A stretch of DNA of 64,000 nt from Methylobacterium aquaticum (GTDB lineage Bacteria > Pseudomonadota > Alphaproteobacteria > Rhizobiales > Beijerinckiaceae): the NCBI RefSeq assembly GCF_016804325.1, contig NZ_CP043627.1:977001-1041000 (forward strand), given 5' to 3'. Within the stretch, counting starts at the first letter, position 1. Each line of letters begins with the position of its first letter. Below the pieces are notes generated by a model. The model ran no database searches and was not told where the DNA came from. It saw only the letters and a program-made list of their open reading frames with translations. Made by a program: the position numbers and the translations under genes. Of the stretch, positions 1-8,521 are shown in pieces.

Positions 1-68
1 CCGAGCCCGCCGCCCCGGCCGGGACCGACGTCGAACCCGACGTCGAGGCCGACGATAACGGCATCTAA
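1..68 (+). CDS. C-terminal end of an unidentified protein (partial)
   Basis: Only the last 21 codons of a gene entering from the left edge are visible, ending at TAA 66-68. The tail is acidic and rich in Pro, Ala, Asp and Val and ends in Asp-Asp-Asn-Gly-Ile. The codons have GC-rich third positions like real genes here, and a hairpin with a T run follows directly. The family cannot be named from this tail. Confidence 0.5.
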   Translation, partial: EPAAPAGTDVEPDVEADDNGI

Positions 69-73
69 CCCTG

Positions 74-100
74 CGGCCGGCCGTCGGAGCGGGCCGTTTT
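74..100 (+). terminator. possible rho-independent terminator
   Basis: The five-base arms CGGCC (74-78) and GGCCG (92-96) are followed by TTTT at 97-100. It lies just after the stop of the partial gene and well before cheA, so it would separate the two. The stem is short, hence moderate confidence. Confidence 0.45.
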
Positions 101-247
101 CTCTTCGGCGTCCATGGTTTTCCCTGGCCCCGGGCGGAATGTGACCGGGGTCGGCGCGTTGTGAGGATTTCCGGCAACGGATCATAAAGGCTCGCGTGGC
201 ACCGTCGGACGGCGCAGAGATCCTGCGTGGATCGACGAGTGGCCGCG

Positions 248-3028
248 ATGGACGATTTGTTGCGTGAGTTCCTGACGGAGTCCGGTGAGCACCTGGACAC
301 TGTCGACCTCGAGCTCGTCCGGTTCGAGCAGGATCCGAACAACCAGACGATCCTGCGGAACATCTTCCGGCTGGTTCACACCATCAAGGGAACCTGCGGG
401 TTCCTCGGCCTGCCGCGCCTCGAGGCGCTGGCGCATGCCGCCGAGACCCTGATGGGCAAGTTCCGCGACGGAATGCCGGTGACGAGCCCGGCGGTCAGCC
501 TGATCCTGCAGACCCTCGACCGGATCAAGCTGATCCTGGCCGAGCTGGAGCGCACCGGCGGCGAGCCGGCCGGGATCGACGAGGATCTGATCGGCGCCCT
601 CGAGCGCATGTCGGAGGAGCCGGTGCCTGCCCCCGAGCCGGTGCCCGTCGCCGCCCCGTCGGCCTCCGGCACCCTCGTGCTCCAGGTGCTGGAACGCGCC
701 CTGAAGCCCGGCGAGGTCTCCCTCGACGACCTCGAGCGCGCCTTCCGCGAGACCGCCGTCGACACCGAGGCGCCCGCCCCCGAGGCCCTCGCCCCCGCGC
801 CCGCCCCCGAGCCGGTGCGCCCGGCGGCGCGTCCGGAGCCCGCCCGCCAGGAGCCCGCCCGCCAGGAGGCCGCCCCCGCTGTGCCGGCTCCCTCGCCCGC
901 GCCGGCCGAGACCCGCCGCGCCGATCCGGCGCGGGCCGAGCAGGCCGCCGCCGACAGCGAGACCGGCCCGGTCAGCAAGGTGCAGACGATCCGCGTGAAC
1001 GTCGACACCCTCGAGCACCTGATGACCATGGTCTCGGAGCTGGTGCTGACCCGCAACCAGCTGCTCGAGATCGCCCGCCGGCACGAGGACGGCAACTACA
1101 AGGTGCCGCTGCAGCGGCTCTCCCACGTCACCGCCGAGCTGCAGGAAGGGGTGATGAAGACCCGCATGCAGCCGATCGGCTCGGCCTGGCAGAAGCTGCC
1201 GCGGGTGGTGCGCGACCTCTCGTCGGAACTCGGCAAGAAGATCGACCTGGTGATGCAGGGCGCCGAGACCGAGCTGGACCGCCAGGTCCTCGAGGTCATC
1301 AAGGACCCGCTCACCCATATGGTGCGCAACTCGGCCGACCACGGCATCGAGTCGGGCGCGGAGCGCAAGTCCGCCGGCAAGCCCGAGAAGGGGACGATCC
1401 GCCTCAACGCCTTCCACGAGGGCGGCACGATCACGATCGAGATCGCCGACGACGGCAAGGGCCTCGACCTCTCGGCGATCCGCCGCAAGGCGGTCGAGCG
1501 CGGCGTCGCCAGCGAGGCCGAGGTCGAGCGGATGACCGACGCCCAGGTGGCGAAGTTCATCTTCCATGCCGGCTTCTCCACCGCCAAGGCGGTCACCTCG
1601 GTCTCCGGCCGCGGCGTCGGCATGGACGTGGTGAAGACCAACATCGAGCTGATCGGCGGCACGATCGACATCCAGACCCAGCTCGGCCGCGGCACCACCT
1701 TCACGATCAAGATCCCGCTGACGCTGGCGATCGTTGCGGCGCTGATCGTCTCGGCCCGCGAGCAGCGCTTCGCGATCCCGCAGGTCTCGGTGCTGGAACT
1801 GGTGCGGGTGCAGCCCGGCACCGACCACACGGTGGAGCGCATCAACGGCTCGCCGGTCCTGCGCCTGCGCGACCGCCTGCTGCCGATCGTGCCGGTGGCG
1901 GCAATGCTCGGCCTCGACGCCCCCGACGCCCCGGCCTCGACCGACGAGGGCTTCGTGGTGGTGAGCCAGGTCGGGCGCCAGCGCTTCGGCATTCTGGTCG
2001 ACGGCGTCTTCCACACGGAAGAGATCGTCGTGAAGCCGATGTCCTCGAAGCTGCGGCACATCCCGCTCTTCTCGGGCAACACCATCCTGGGCGACGGGGC
2101 GGTGGTGCTGATCATCGATCCGAACGGCGTGGCCAAGATGGTCGGCTCCGGCACGGCGACCGGCCAGCAGGGCGAGATCGAGGCGGAGGCCGAGGGCGAA
2201 GAGAACGGGGCCGATCAGGCGGTGACGCTGCTCGTGTTCAAGGGCGGCGGTGACGCGCTGAAGGCGGTGCCGCTGTCGCTCGTCACCCGCCTCGAGGAGA
2301 TCGACGCGGCCAAGATCGAGTGGGTCGGCGGGCGTCCGCTGATCCAGTATCGCGGCCGCCTGATGCCGCTCGTCCCGGCCGACCCGGCCCAGGCTCTCAA
2401 GCGCGAGGGCTCCCAGGCGCTCGTGGTGTTCTCGGACGGCGAGCGCTCGATGGGCCTCGTGGTCGACGAGATCGTCGACATCGTCGACGAGGTGCTGGAC
2501 GTCGAGCTGGTGACCGAGCGCTCCGACCTGATCGGCTCGGCGGTGGTGCGCAACCGGGCGACCGAGATCGTCAACATCGCCCATTACCTGCCGCTCGCCC
2601 ACGACGATTGGGGCCAGGCGGCGCATCGCGCGGTGCCGAAGGCGCCGAGCCTGCTCCTCGTCGACGACTCGGCCTTCTTCCGCGAGATGCTGACTCCGGT
2701 GCTGAAGGCGGCCGGCTTCCGCGTGACGCAGGCCGCCGATGCCGAGGAGGCCCTGCGCCATCTTGGCGGCGAGGCCCGCTTCGACGTCGTGGTCTGCGAC
2801 CTCGAGATGCCGGGCCGCTCCGGGTTCGACCTGATCGAGGCGATGCGCAAGGTCGGCGGACGGCTCGGCACGATGCCGGTGGTGGCGCTCGCCGGCACCA
2901 TGGCGCCGGACTCGCTCTCCCGCGCCCGGGCGCTCGGCGTCGCCGATTGCGTGGCGAAGTTCGACCGCACCGGACTGGTGGCGGCGGTGAACGAGATCAT
3001 CAGCGCGCCCCTCGACGCCGCGGCCTGA
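248..3028 (+). CDS. cheA: Chemotaxis histidine kinase CheA with C-terminal receiver domain
   Basis: Hybrid CheA of 926 residues. The N-terminal HPt domain (about 1-105) has the phospho-accepting His44 in the context VHTIKGTCGF. A long Pro/Ala linker follows, then the dimerisation helices (SELVLTRNQL), the ATPase domain (N, G1 and G2 boxes, e.g. VSGRGVGMDVV), two consecutive CheW-like regions and a receiver domain whose predicted phospho-acceptor is Asp851 (VVCDLEMPG). It autophosphorylates in response to chemoreceptors and passes phosphate to CheY and CheB. The ATG at 248 fits the usual family start (MDDLLREFL); in-frame GTGs at 227 and 239 are alternatives, and the 227 start has a purine-rich AGAGA upstream. 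It is the first gene of the che operon. Confidence 0.95.
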   Translation: MDDLLREFLTESGEHLDTVDLELVRFEQDPNNQTILRNIFRLVHTIKGTCGFLGLPRLEALAHAAETLMGKFRDGMPVTSPAVSLILQTLDRIKLILAELERTGGEPAGIDEDLIGALERMSEEPVPAPEPVPVAAPSASGTLVLQVLERALKPGEVSLDDLERAFRETAVDTEAPAPEALAPAPAPEPVRPAARPEPARQEPARQEAAPAVPAPSPAPAETRRADPARAEQAAADSETGPVSKVQTIRVNVDTLEHLMTMVSELVLTRNQLLEIARRHEDGNYKVPLQRLSHVTAELQEGVMKTRMQPIGSAWQKLPRVVRDLSSELGKKIDLVMQGAETELDRQVLEVIKDPLTHMVRNSADHGIESGAERKSAGKPEKGTIRLNAFHEGGTITIEIADDGKGLDLSAIRRKAVERGVASEAEVERMTDAQVAKFIFHAGFSTAKAVTSVSGRGVGMDVVKTNIELIGGTIDIQTQLGRGTTFTIKIPLTLAIVAALIVSAREQRFAIPQVSVLELVRVQPGTDHTVERINGSPVLRLRDRLLPIVPVAAMLGLDAPDAPASTDEGFVVVSQVGRQRFGILVDGVFHTEEIVVKPMSSKLRHIPLFSGNTILGDGAVVLIIDPNGVAKMVGSGTATGQQGEIEAEAEGEENGADQAVTLLVFKGGGDALKAVPLSLVTRLEEIDAAKIEWVGGRPLIQYRGRLMPLVPADPAQALKREGSQALVVFSDGERSMGLVVDEIVDIVDEVLDVELVTERSDLIGSAVVRNRATEIVNIAHYLPLAHDDWGQAAHRAVPKAPSLLLVDDSAFFREMLTPVLKAAGFRVTQAADAEEALRHLGGEARFDVVVCDLEMPGRSGFDLIEAMRKVGGRLGTMPVVALAGTMAPDSLSRARALGVADCVAKFDRTGLVAAVNEIISAPLDAAA

Positions 3029-3044
3029 CGGCCTCCCGATCCCT

Positions 3045-3068
3045 GCCCGGACGCCGCGGCGTCCGGGC
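3045..3068. repeat. 24-nt perfect palindrome between cheA and cheW
   Basis: The two 12-base arms (3045-3056 and 3057-3068) are exact reverse complements with no loop. No T run follows, so it is not a classical terminator. It sits 16 bases after the cheA stop and 43 bases before the cheW start. It could form an mRNA hairpin that stabilises or uncouples cheA from the rest of the operon. Confidence 0.6.
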
Positions 3069-3111
3069 GCCGAGACGATTGCCCGCCCTCACACTTCCCG
3101 AGCCCCGCCCC

Positions 3112-3612
3112 ATGATGGCCGCCAACACCAACACCGCCGGCACGACCGCGCCGTCCACCGGCGAGACCACCGACTACGTGACCGTGCTCCTCGGCGACGA
3201 ACTGTTCGGCCTGCCGATCGACCGGGTGCACGACGTCTTCATCGCCACCAACCTGACCGACGTCCCCCTGGCGCCGCCGGAGATCAAGGGCCTGCTCAAC
3301 CTGCGCGGCCGGGTCGTCACCGCGCTGTGCCTGCGCCGGCGCCTCGGCCTGCCCGACCGCACCGGCGACGGCCGCAACATGGCGGTGGGCCTGGAGCATG
3401 GCGGCGAGGCCTACGGCCTGCTCGTCGACCAGGTCGGGGAGGTGATGAAGCTCTCGGCCGACACCTACGAGCCGAACCCGGTCCATCTCCACAACCGCTG
3501 GCGCGCGGTCTCGCGCGGGGTGCACCGCCTCGACGGCCGCCTGCTGATGATCCTCGACGTCGAGGCGGTCCTCGCCTTCGGCGACGAGCGCCAAGCCGCC
3601 AGCGCGGCGTGA
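3112..3612 (+). CDS. cheW: Chemotaxis adaptor protein CheW
   Basis: Protein of 166 residues, the normal CheW size. A single CheW/SH3-like domain starts near residue 20 (YVTVLLGDELFGLPIDRVHDVF) and continues through IKGLLNLRGRVVTALCLRRRLGL and LLVDQVGEVMKL. It couples chemoreceptors to CheA. The ATG pair at 3112/3115 leaves a short polar Thr/Ala leader. Although the open frame extends far upstream inside cheA, only the part from 3112 matches the family. It lies between cheA and cheY in the operon. Confidence 0.92.
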   Translation: MMAANTNTAGTTAPSTGETTDYVTVLLGDELFGLPIDRVHDVFIATNLTDVPLAPPEIKGLLNLRGRVVTALCLRRRLGLPDRTGDGRNMAVGLEHGGEAYGLLVDQVGEVMKLSADTYEPNPVHLHNRWRAVSRGVHRLDGRLLMILDVEAVLAFGDERQAASAA

Positions 3613-3628
3613 CCCTGGGAACGGCCGG

Positions 3629-3994
3629 ATGAGAACCTTCCTGATCGTCGACGACTCCGCGGTGATCCGCAAGGTGGCGCGCCGGATCATCGAGGGCCTC
3701 GGCTTCCGGGTGGCGGAGGCCGAGGACGGCCGCCAGGCGGTCGAGCAGTGCCGGGCGGCAATGCCGGACGCCGTCCTGCTCGACTGGAACATGCCGCACA
3801 TGGACGGCTACGACGTCCTGCGCGCCCTGCGCCGGCTGCCCGAGGGCGATCACCCGAAGGTGCTGTTCTGCACCATCGAGAACGATGTCGCGTCGATCGC
3901 CCGCGCGCTGCAGGCCGGCGCCGACGAATACATCATGAAGCCCTTCGACAAGGACATCATGACCGCCAAGCTCCAGGCGGTCGGCCTCGCCTGA
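3629..3994 (+). CDS. cheY: Chemotaxis response regulator CheY
   Basis: A single receiver domain of 121 residues with no output domain. The acidic pair is at Asp8-Asp9 (LIVDDSAVIRK), the phospho-acceptor is Asp52 (LLDWNMPHMDG), and Lys is present in EYIMKPF near the C-terminus. Phosphorylated CheY would bind the flagellar switch or act as a phosphate sink. It starts 16 bases after cheW and is followed by cheB, as expected in an alphaproteobacterial che cluster. Confidence 0.92.
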   Translation: MRTFLIVDDSAVIRKVARRIIEGLGFRVAEAEDGRQAVEQCRAAMPDAVLLDWNMPHMDGYDVLRALRRLPEGDHPKVLFCTIENDVASIARALQAGADEYIMKPFDKDIMTAKLQAVGLA

Positions 3995-4149
3995 GGCCGG
4001 CCGCGCAGTCGGTCTCGCCCGAGGCCGGCCGCCTCCGAGCCTCGCCAAGAGGCTCCCCGCCCATCGATCCGACGCCTCGAGACGTCCCGGCCTTGCACCG
4101 GGGCCCGATCCCCCAGGCCCGCCCCGCGGCGCGCCGACCGAGACACGCC

Positions 4150-5358
4150 ATGGCTGCATCCGCCGCGCCCTCCACCCCGACCCCGAGCGCCGGTCAGCGC
4201 ATCCGCGTCCTCGTCGCCGACGATTCCGTCGTGGTCCGCGGCCTGGTCTCGCGCTGGCTCGAGGAGGCCGGCTGCGAGATCGTCGGCACCGCCTCGAACG
4301 GCCGCATCGCGCTCGACGCCCTCGACCGGGTCCAGCCCGACATCGTGCTCCTCGACATCGAGATGCCGGAGCTCGACGGCACCCAGGCCCTGCCCCGGAT
4401 GCTGGCCAAGCGCCCCGGGCTCCAGGTCGTGATGATGTCGACCCTGACCCAGCGCAACGCCGAGATCTCGCTGCGCTGCCTGGCCCTCGGCGCCATCGAC
4501 TACCTGCCCAAGCCCGAGGGCAACCGCGGCGTCACCACCCAGGCGAGTTTTCGCGAGGACTTGGTCCAGAAGATCCGGATGCTCGGGGCCGACCTGCGCA
4601 ACCGGCCGCGGGCGCGCTCAGCCCCGCTGCCCGAGCGGCCCGGCCTGCCGGGGCGCCCGGCGGCGGCCGCCGCCCCGATTCCGGCCCCGGCGCCGCGCCC
4701 GGCCGCCCCGGCCGCCGCCGCGGTCAGCGTGCGCCCGCGCCCCTTGCGCACCAGCCCGCCGCGCTGCCTGCTCGTCGGCGCCTCGACCGGCGGCCCGCGG
4801 GCGGTGGGGGAGGTGCTCGAGAGCATCGGCGCCGCGACCCTGCGGCGCGTGCCGATCCTCATCGTCCAGCACATGCCCCCGGTCTTCACCGCGGTCTTCG
4901 CCGAGCATCTCGGCGCCCGGATCGGCCTGCCGGCAGCGGAGGCCAAGCACGGCGAGCCGGTCCGCCCCGGCATCGTCTACGTCGCCCCCGGCGGGCGCCA
5001 CATGGGCCTGTCCGGCACCGCCGCGGAGGCGGTGATCCAGCTCACCGACGGCCCGCCGGTGAATTTCTGCCGTCCGGCGGTCGACGTGATGTTCCGCGAC
5101 GCGGCCGAGGTCTACGGCGCCGCCACCCTGTCGGTGGTCCTCACCGGCATGGGCTCGGACGGCACCAAGGGCGCCAAGGCGCTCGTCGAGGCCGGCGGCG
5201 TCATGCTCGCCCAGGACGAGGCGAGCTCGACCGTCTGGGGCATGCCCGGCAGCCTGGTGAAGGCGGGCTATGCCCACGAGATCCTGCCCCTCTCGGCGAT
5301 CGGCCCGGCCCTGCGGACGGCCATCGCCGGTCCGGGCGCCGGACTGAGCGGCCACTGA
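4150..5358 (+). CDS. cheB: Chemoreceptor glutamate methylesterase CheB
   Basis: Protein of 402 residues. The receiver domain (about 17-135) has predicted phospho-acceptor Asp69 in LLDIEMPELDG. A Pro/Ala linker leads to the CheB methylesterase domain with nucleophile Ser in GASTGGPRAV, His in IVQHMPP and Asp in LTGMGSDG. It removes methyl groups from, and deamidates, chemoreceptors, resetting adaptation opposite CheR. The ATG at 4150 is chosen because the upstream part of the open frame overlaps cheY in another frame and has no receiver-like sequence. The preceding gap (3995-4149) carries a short direct repeat around GAGGCCGGCCGC. Confidence 0.93.
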   Translation: MAASAAPSTPTPSAGQRIRVLVADDSVVVRGLVSRWLEEAGCEIVGTASNGRIALDALDRVQPDIVLLDIEMPELDGTQALPRMLAKRPGLQVVMMSTLTQRNAEISLRCLALGAIDYLPKPEGNRGVTTQASFREDLVQKIRMLGADLRNRPRARSAPLPERPGLPGRPAAAAAPIPAPAPRPAAPAAAAVSVRPRPLRTSPPRCLLVGASTGGPRAVGEVLESIGAATLRRVPILIVQHMPPVFTAVFAEHLGARIGLPAAEAKHGEPVRPGIVYVAPGGRHMGLSGTAAEAVIQLTDGPPVNFCRPAVDVMFRDAAEVYGAATLSVVLTGMGSDGTKGAKALVEAGGVMLAQDEASSTVWGMPGSLVKAGYAHEILPLSAIGPALRTAIAGPGAGLSGH

Positions 5359-5398
5359 TGCGCTTCCTGCCACGGATCCCGGGGAGGATGCCGCGCCG

Positions 5399-6364
5399 AT
5401 GACCGAATCCGAGTTCGACTTCCTCCGGCTCTACCTCAAGCAGCGCTCCGGCCTCGCCCTGACGGCGGAGAAGCGCTACCTGGTCGAGAGCCGCCTGTCG
5501 CCGGTCTGCCGGCGCTTCAACCTCGCCGGGCTGCCCGAGCTGGTCGGCTGCCTGCGGCTCGCCCGGGACGGCGCCATCGAGCGGGCGGTCGTCGAGGCGA
5601 TGACCACCAACGAGACCTTCTTCTTCCGCGACCGGACGCCGTTCGACCTGTTCCGCGACGTGCTCCTGCCCAACGCGCTGGCGGCGCGGGCGAACCAGCG
5701 CCGCCTGCGGATCTGGTGCGCCGCCGCCTCGACCGGTCAGGAGCCGTACTCGCTGGCGATGCTGCTCGCGGAAGCGGCGCCGCGGCTCGCCGGCTGGCGG
5801 GTCGAGATCGTCGCCACCGACCTCTCGACCGAGGTGCTGGAGAAGGCCAAGCTCGGCCTCTACAACCAGTTCGAGGTCCAGCGCGGCCTGCCCGTGCAGC
5901 TGATGCTCAAGCACTTCACCCAGGTGGGCGAGCAGTGGCGGATCGCCGAACCGTTGCGCCAGATGGTCGATTTCCGATCGCTCAACCTGCTCCAGCCGTT
6001 CGAGCAGCTCGGCACGTTCGACATCGTCTATTGCCGCAACGTGCTGATCTACTTCGACACGGTGACCAAGGCCGACGTGCTGCGCCGCATCGCCGACCAG
6101 CTCGCCCCGGACGGCGCGGTTCTGCTCGGCGCCGCCGAGACGGTGATCGGCATCACCGAATCGCTGATGCCCGATCCCGAGCATCGCGGCCTCTACCGCC
6201 ACGCCAAGGCGGCTTCGAGCCCGGGCATCCCGGCCCCGACCTTCGCGGCCCCGACCTTCGCGGCCCCGACCTTCGCGGCTCCGAGCCTCCCGACCCCGGG
6301 CGTGGCGCCGGCCGTGCCGACGGCCGCTGCGGCAATGGCCGGCCTGCGCTGGGCGACGCGCTGA
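5399..6364 (+). CDS. cheR: Chemotaxis protein methyltransferase CheR
   Basis: Protein of 321 residues that methylates receptor glutamates using S-adenosylmethionine. The N-terminal all-alpha domain (about 1-75) is followed by the Rossmann methyltransferase domain with TTNETFFFRD, the SAM-binding CAAASTGQEPYSLAM and FDIVYCRNVLIYFD. The normal fold ends near HRGLYRHA; the last 45 residues are an extra low-complexity tail with three perfect AAPTF units. A strong GGGGAGGA ribosome site lies 10 bases before the ATG. It is the last gene of the che operon; no cheD is visible. Confidence 0.93.
   Translation: MTESEFDFLRLYLKQRSGLALTAEKRYLVESRLSPVCRRFNLAGLPELVGCLRLARDGAIERAVVEAMTTNETFFFRDRTPFDLFRDVLLPNALAARANQRRLRIWCAAASTGQEPYSLAMLLAEAAPRLAGWRVEIVATDLSTEVLEKAKLGLYNQFEVQRGLPVQLMLKHFTQVGEQWRIAEPLRQMVDFRSLNLLQPFEQLGTFDIVYCRNVLIYFDTVTKADVLRRIADQLAPDGAVLLGAAETVIGITESLMPDPEHRGLYRHAKAASSPGIPAPTFAAPTFAAPTFAAPSLPTPGVAPAVPTAAAAMAGLRWATR
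6232..6291 (+). repeat. 15-bp tandem repeat encoding the AAPTF tail of CheR
   Basis: Three identical 15-base units (6232-6246, 6247-6261, 6262-6276) and a degenerate fourth (6277-6291) lie in frame at the 3' end of cheR. The unit encodes Ala-Ala-Pro-Thr-Phe in the tail after the methyltransferase fold, so copy number can change without shifting the frame. Confidence 0.85.
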
Positions 6365-6640
6365 AGGCGACGCGTTCGGCGTCCGCCTCCGCGGGCGCCG
6401 GGACCCGAAGACTCAGCGCACCGAAAGGCGTCGGTCCCGGCTCTTCCGGGATTGTGGCGCCGTCATGCGCATGAAAGAGGTGGAGCAAGGCTCCGACCCC
6501 CGCGTCGCCACAGCCTTGCGCAAGGCGGGCAGGGGTAAGATGCCGCCTATCCCGGACAGCGCCCCCATTGCCCGGGGCCCGACATCCCGAATGACCTCAA
6601 ACGCGGCTTGGCTGGCTCCAACTGGACTCACACCCATCCC

Positions 6641-7000
6641 GTCCTTCCGGGACCGCGCAAGCGGAGCCCGGAATCCAGACACTCAGGTGTAAAAGGATGA
6701 AGCGGAACGCAATCCGCCTTGTCCTGAACTCTCAGAGCCTGTTTGACTTGCGAAATTCAGCTGCAACGACCTTTTCTATCCCTCTCACGACCTCATCCTG
6801 AGGTGCGACTGAAAGGAGCCTCGAAGGAGGGCTCCCGAAGTCCTCGCGATCCCTGGAGCTCTCCTTCGAGGTCAGTCGATTCTCAATCGACTGACACCTC
6901 AGGATGAGGTCGTGTGTGGGGGTAAGTGCTTGAGTCAAACAAGCAGGCTCTCAGCGGATATGGATTCCGGGCGCTGCTTTCGCGGCCCCGGTATGACGCG
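6641..7000. repeat. Composite REP-like palindromic element, interrupted
   Basis: The left half (6641-6720) carries the motif CGGAGCCCGGAATCCAGA and a GGATGAAGCGG segment. The right half (about 6957-7000) ends in GCGGCCCCGGTATGACGCGG. Together they match the uninterrupted element at 46479-46618. The halves are separated by a 214-base insertion (6736-6949). The rest of the cheR-ctrA spacer (6365-7316) contains no gene I can support. Confidence 0.6.
6736..6949. mobile_element. MITE-like palindromic element with terminal inverted repeats
   Basis: The ends AGCCTG (6736-6741) and CAGGCT (6944-6949) are inverted repeats; matching continues inward (TTTGACT) if a 4-base gap is allowed. The direct repeat CTCAG flanks both sides (6731-6735 and 6950-6954), which looks like a target-site duplication. 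The core (6787-6914) is a palindrome with arms CACGACCTCATCCTGAGGTG and its complement. It has no coding capacity. Relatives lie at 47651-47825 and 57651-57831, so mobilisation by a transposase elsewhere is likely. Confidence 0.6.
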
Positions 7001-7181
7001 GCGAGTCTGAAATCCGGAGCGGTCAATCCGACGGCTCTCAATGAATGAAACAGGCGCAAGGCCGGCCGCGCTCGATCCTGCGCCGCCTGTCGGCCGGGCC
7101 CGCGATTTCCCGCCCCCGGCCCGTCGCCGATTCCCTCGCCGGCTCCGCGCCTGAGATCTGCAGAACGGGATGGGTACCTGC

Positions 7182-7215
7182 CCAAGCATCCCATGACGCC
7201 AAGCATCCCATGACG
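7182..7215. repeat. 17-bp perfect tandem duplication
   Basis: Two identical copies of CCAAGCATCCCATGACG lie end to end (7182-7198 and 7199-7215) in the spacer downstream of ctrA. The unit is not a multiple of three and no gene covers it. Confidence 0.8.
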
Positions 7216-7258
7216 CTCGGCCCCTCCGTGCTACTCCCGCGGTCTCCCGCCACCAACG

Positions 7259-7280
7259 AAAAAACCCCGCCGGAGCGGGG
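7259..7280 (-). terminator. rho-independent terminator of ctrA
   Basis: Read on the minus strand, CCCCGC, a TCCG loop and GCGGGG are followed by six T residues (plus-strand A at 7259-7264). It starts about 37 bases beyond the ctrA stop, the right distance and direction to end that transcript. Confidence 0.85.
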
Positions 7281-7316
7281 TTCTTTCGGCCGTCCGGACC
7301 CGAAGGGGCCCGACCG

Positions 7317-8018
7317 TCAGACCGCGATGCGGTCCTCTTCCTCGGCCGGCTCGCGCAGCACGTAGCCGCGGCCCCAGACCGTCTCGATGTAGTTCTTGCC
7401 CTGGCTGGCATTCGCGAGCTTCTTGCGAAGCTTGCAGATGAACACGTCGATGATCTTCAGCTCGGGCTCGTCCATGCCGCCGTAGAGATGGTTCAGGAAC
7501 ATCTCCTTGGTCAGCGTGGTGCCCTTGCGCAGGCTGAGGAGCTCCAGCATCTGGTACTCCTTGCCGGTGAGATGCACCCGGGCGCCCGACACCTCGACCG
7601 TCTTCTGGTCGAGGTTCACGATCAGGTCGCCGGTGGTGATCACCGACTGCGCGTGGCCCTTCGACCGGCGCACGATCGCGTGGATTCTCGCGACCAGTTC
7701 ATCTTTGTGGAAAGGTTTGGTGAGGTAATCATCGGCACCGAAGCCCAGGCCCTTCACCTTGTCCTCGATCCCGGCCATGCCGGAGAGGATCAGGATCGGG
7801 GTCTTGACCTTCGCCACGCGCAGCGAGCGCAGAACCTCGTAGCCCGACATGTCGGGCAGGTTCAGGTCGAGCAGGATGATGTCGTAGTCGTACAGCTTTC
7901 CGAGATCGACACCCTCCTCGCCGAGGTCGGTCGTGTAGGTGTTGAAGTTCTCGGACTTGAGCATCAACTCGATGCTCTGCGCCGTGGCGCTGTCGTCCTC
8001 GATCAGAAGTACCCGCAT
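7317..8018 (-). CDS. ctrA: Cell-cycle response regulator CtrA
   Basis: OmpR-type regulator of 233 residues, the typical CtrA length. The receiver domain (1-115) has Asp51 as phospho-acceptor ([17 protein letters not shown]) and Lys in [11 protein letters not shown]. The winged-helix domain (about 125-230) contains [28 protein letters not shown] and VWGRGYVL, the hallmark CtrA recognition region. CtrA controls DNA replication, cell division and flagellar genes in alphaproteobacteria. ATG 8018 ([10 protein letters not shown]) is the family start; the open frame extends nine codons further upstream. It is transcribed divergently from fliI-fliJ, which are typical CtrA-controlled functions. Confidence 0.95.
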   Translation of the reverse strand: MRVLLIEDDSATAQSIELMLKSENFNTYTTDLGEEGVDLGKLYDYDIILLDLNLPDMSGYEVLRSLRVAKVKTPILILSGMAGIEDKVKGLGFGADDYLTKPFHKDELVARIHAIVRRSKGHAQSVITTGDLIVNLDQKTVEVSGARVHLTGKEYQMLELLSLRKGTTLTKEMFLNHLYGGMDEPELKIIDVFICKLRKKLANASQGKNYIETVWGRGYVLREPAEEEDRIAV

Positions 8019-8217
8019 CTCAGGTCCCCAAGCCCTGGCCCTCAAGGGTTAAGGCAAGCCCCCGCCGCCCGTCTCCCACCGGCCCGTGGGGGACGCCCGT
8101 TATCTTCCGAACCGCGACGCTATGCCCGAACGGTTAACAAACCCTGCTCGGGTCCCGCAAGCGGTTAGGAAACCGCTGACGGTCCGGCCCCTTGCGGGTT
8201 GGCGTTCCGTTCCGGCC

Positions 8218-8270
8218 GAATCGCGGCAGCATACCTGCATCCCGCTCCCGGCGAGCGGCCTAAATGACTC
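8218..8270. promoter_or_regulatory. Pair of GANTC sites in the ctrA-fliI spacer
   Basis: GAATC at 8218-8222 and GACTC at 8266-8270 are both GANTC, the recognition sequence of the cell-cycle methylase CcrM. Such a site lies in the ctrA promoter of Caulobacter. The spacer also has TTAA-containing half-sites near 8050, 8133 and 8361, but I saw no perfect TTAA-N7-TTAA CtrA box. The regulatory role is inferred from position. Confidence 0.35.
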
Positions 8271-8521
8271 GCATCATTGAGGCCTGCCCGTGATGTTGCC
8301 CCCACGCCACGCCCCCGGAGAACCTCCGGGCAGCGGACGCGGATCCCATCTGCCTCAGTGTTAAGGAGAGGGGTAAATGGATCGTTGATGGAATCCGGCA
8401 ATGGCAGCGTCACGGTTCGGGAAACCGCCTCGTATCAACAGGATGGTGCCGGGAGCGGCGTCGTGACCGGCTCCGCGACGGGGGGAGGGGCTTCGACGCC
8501 GCCCGCGCGGCGCTTGCCGGG

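Noticed and set aside
182-2761. 859-codon minus-strand frame opposite cheA
   Set aside because: It is the mirror of a GC-rich gene: His/Arg/Asp-rich, no domain, and cheA on the other strand is unmistakable.
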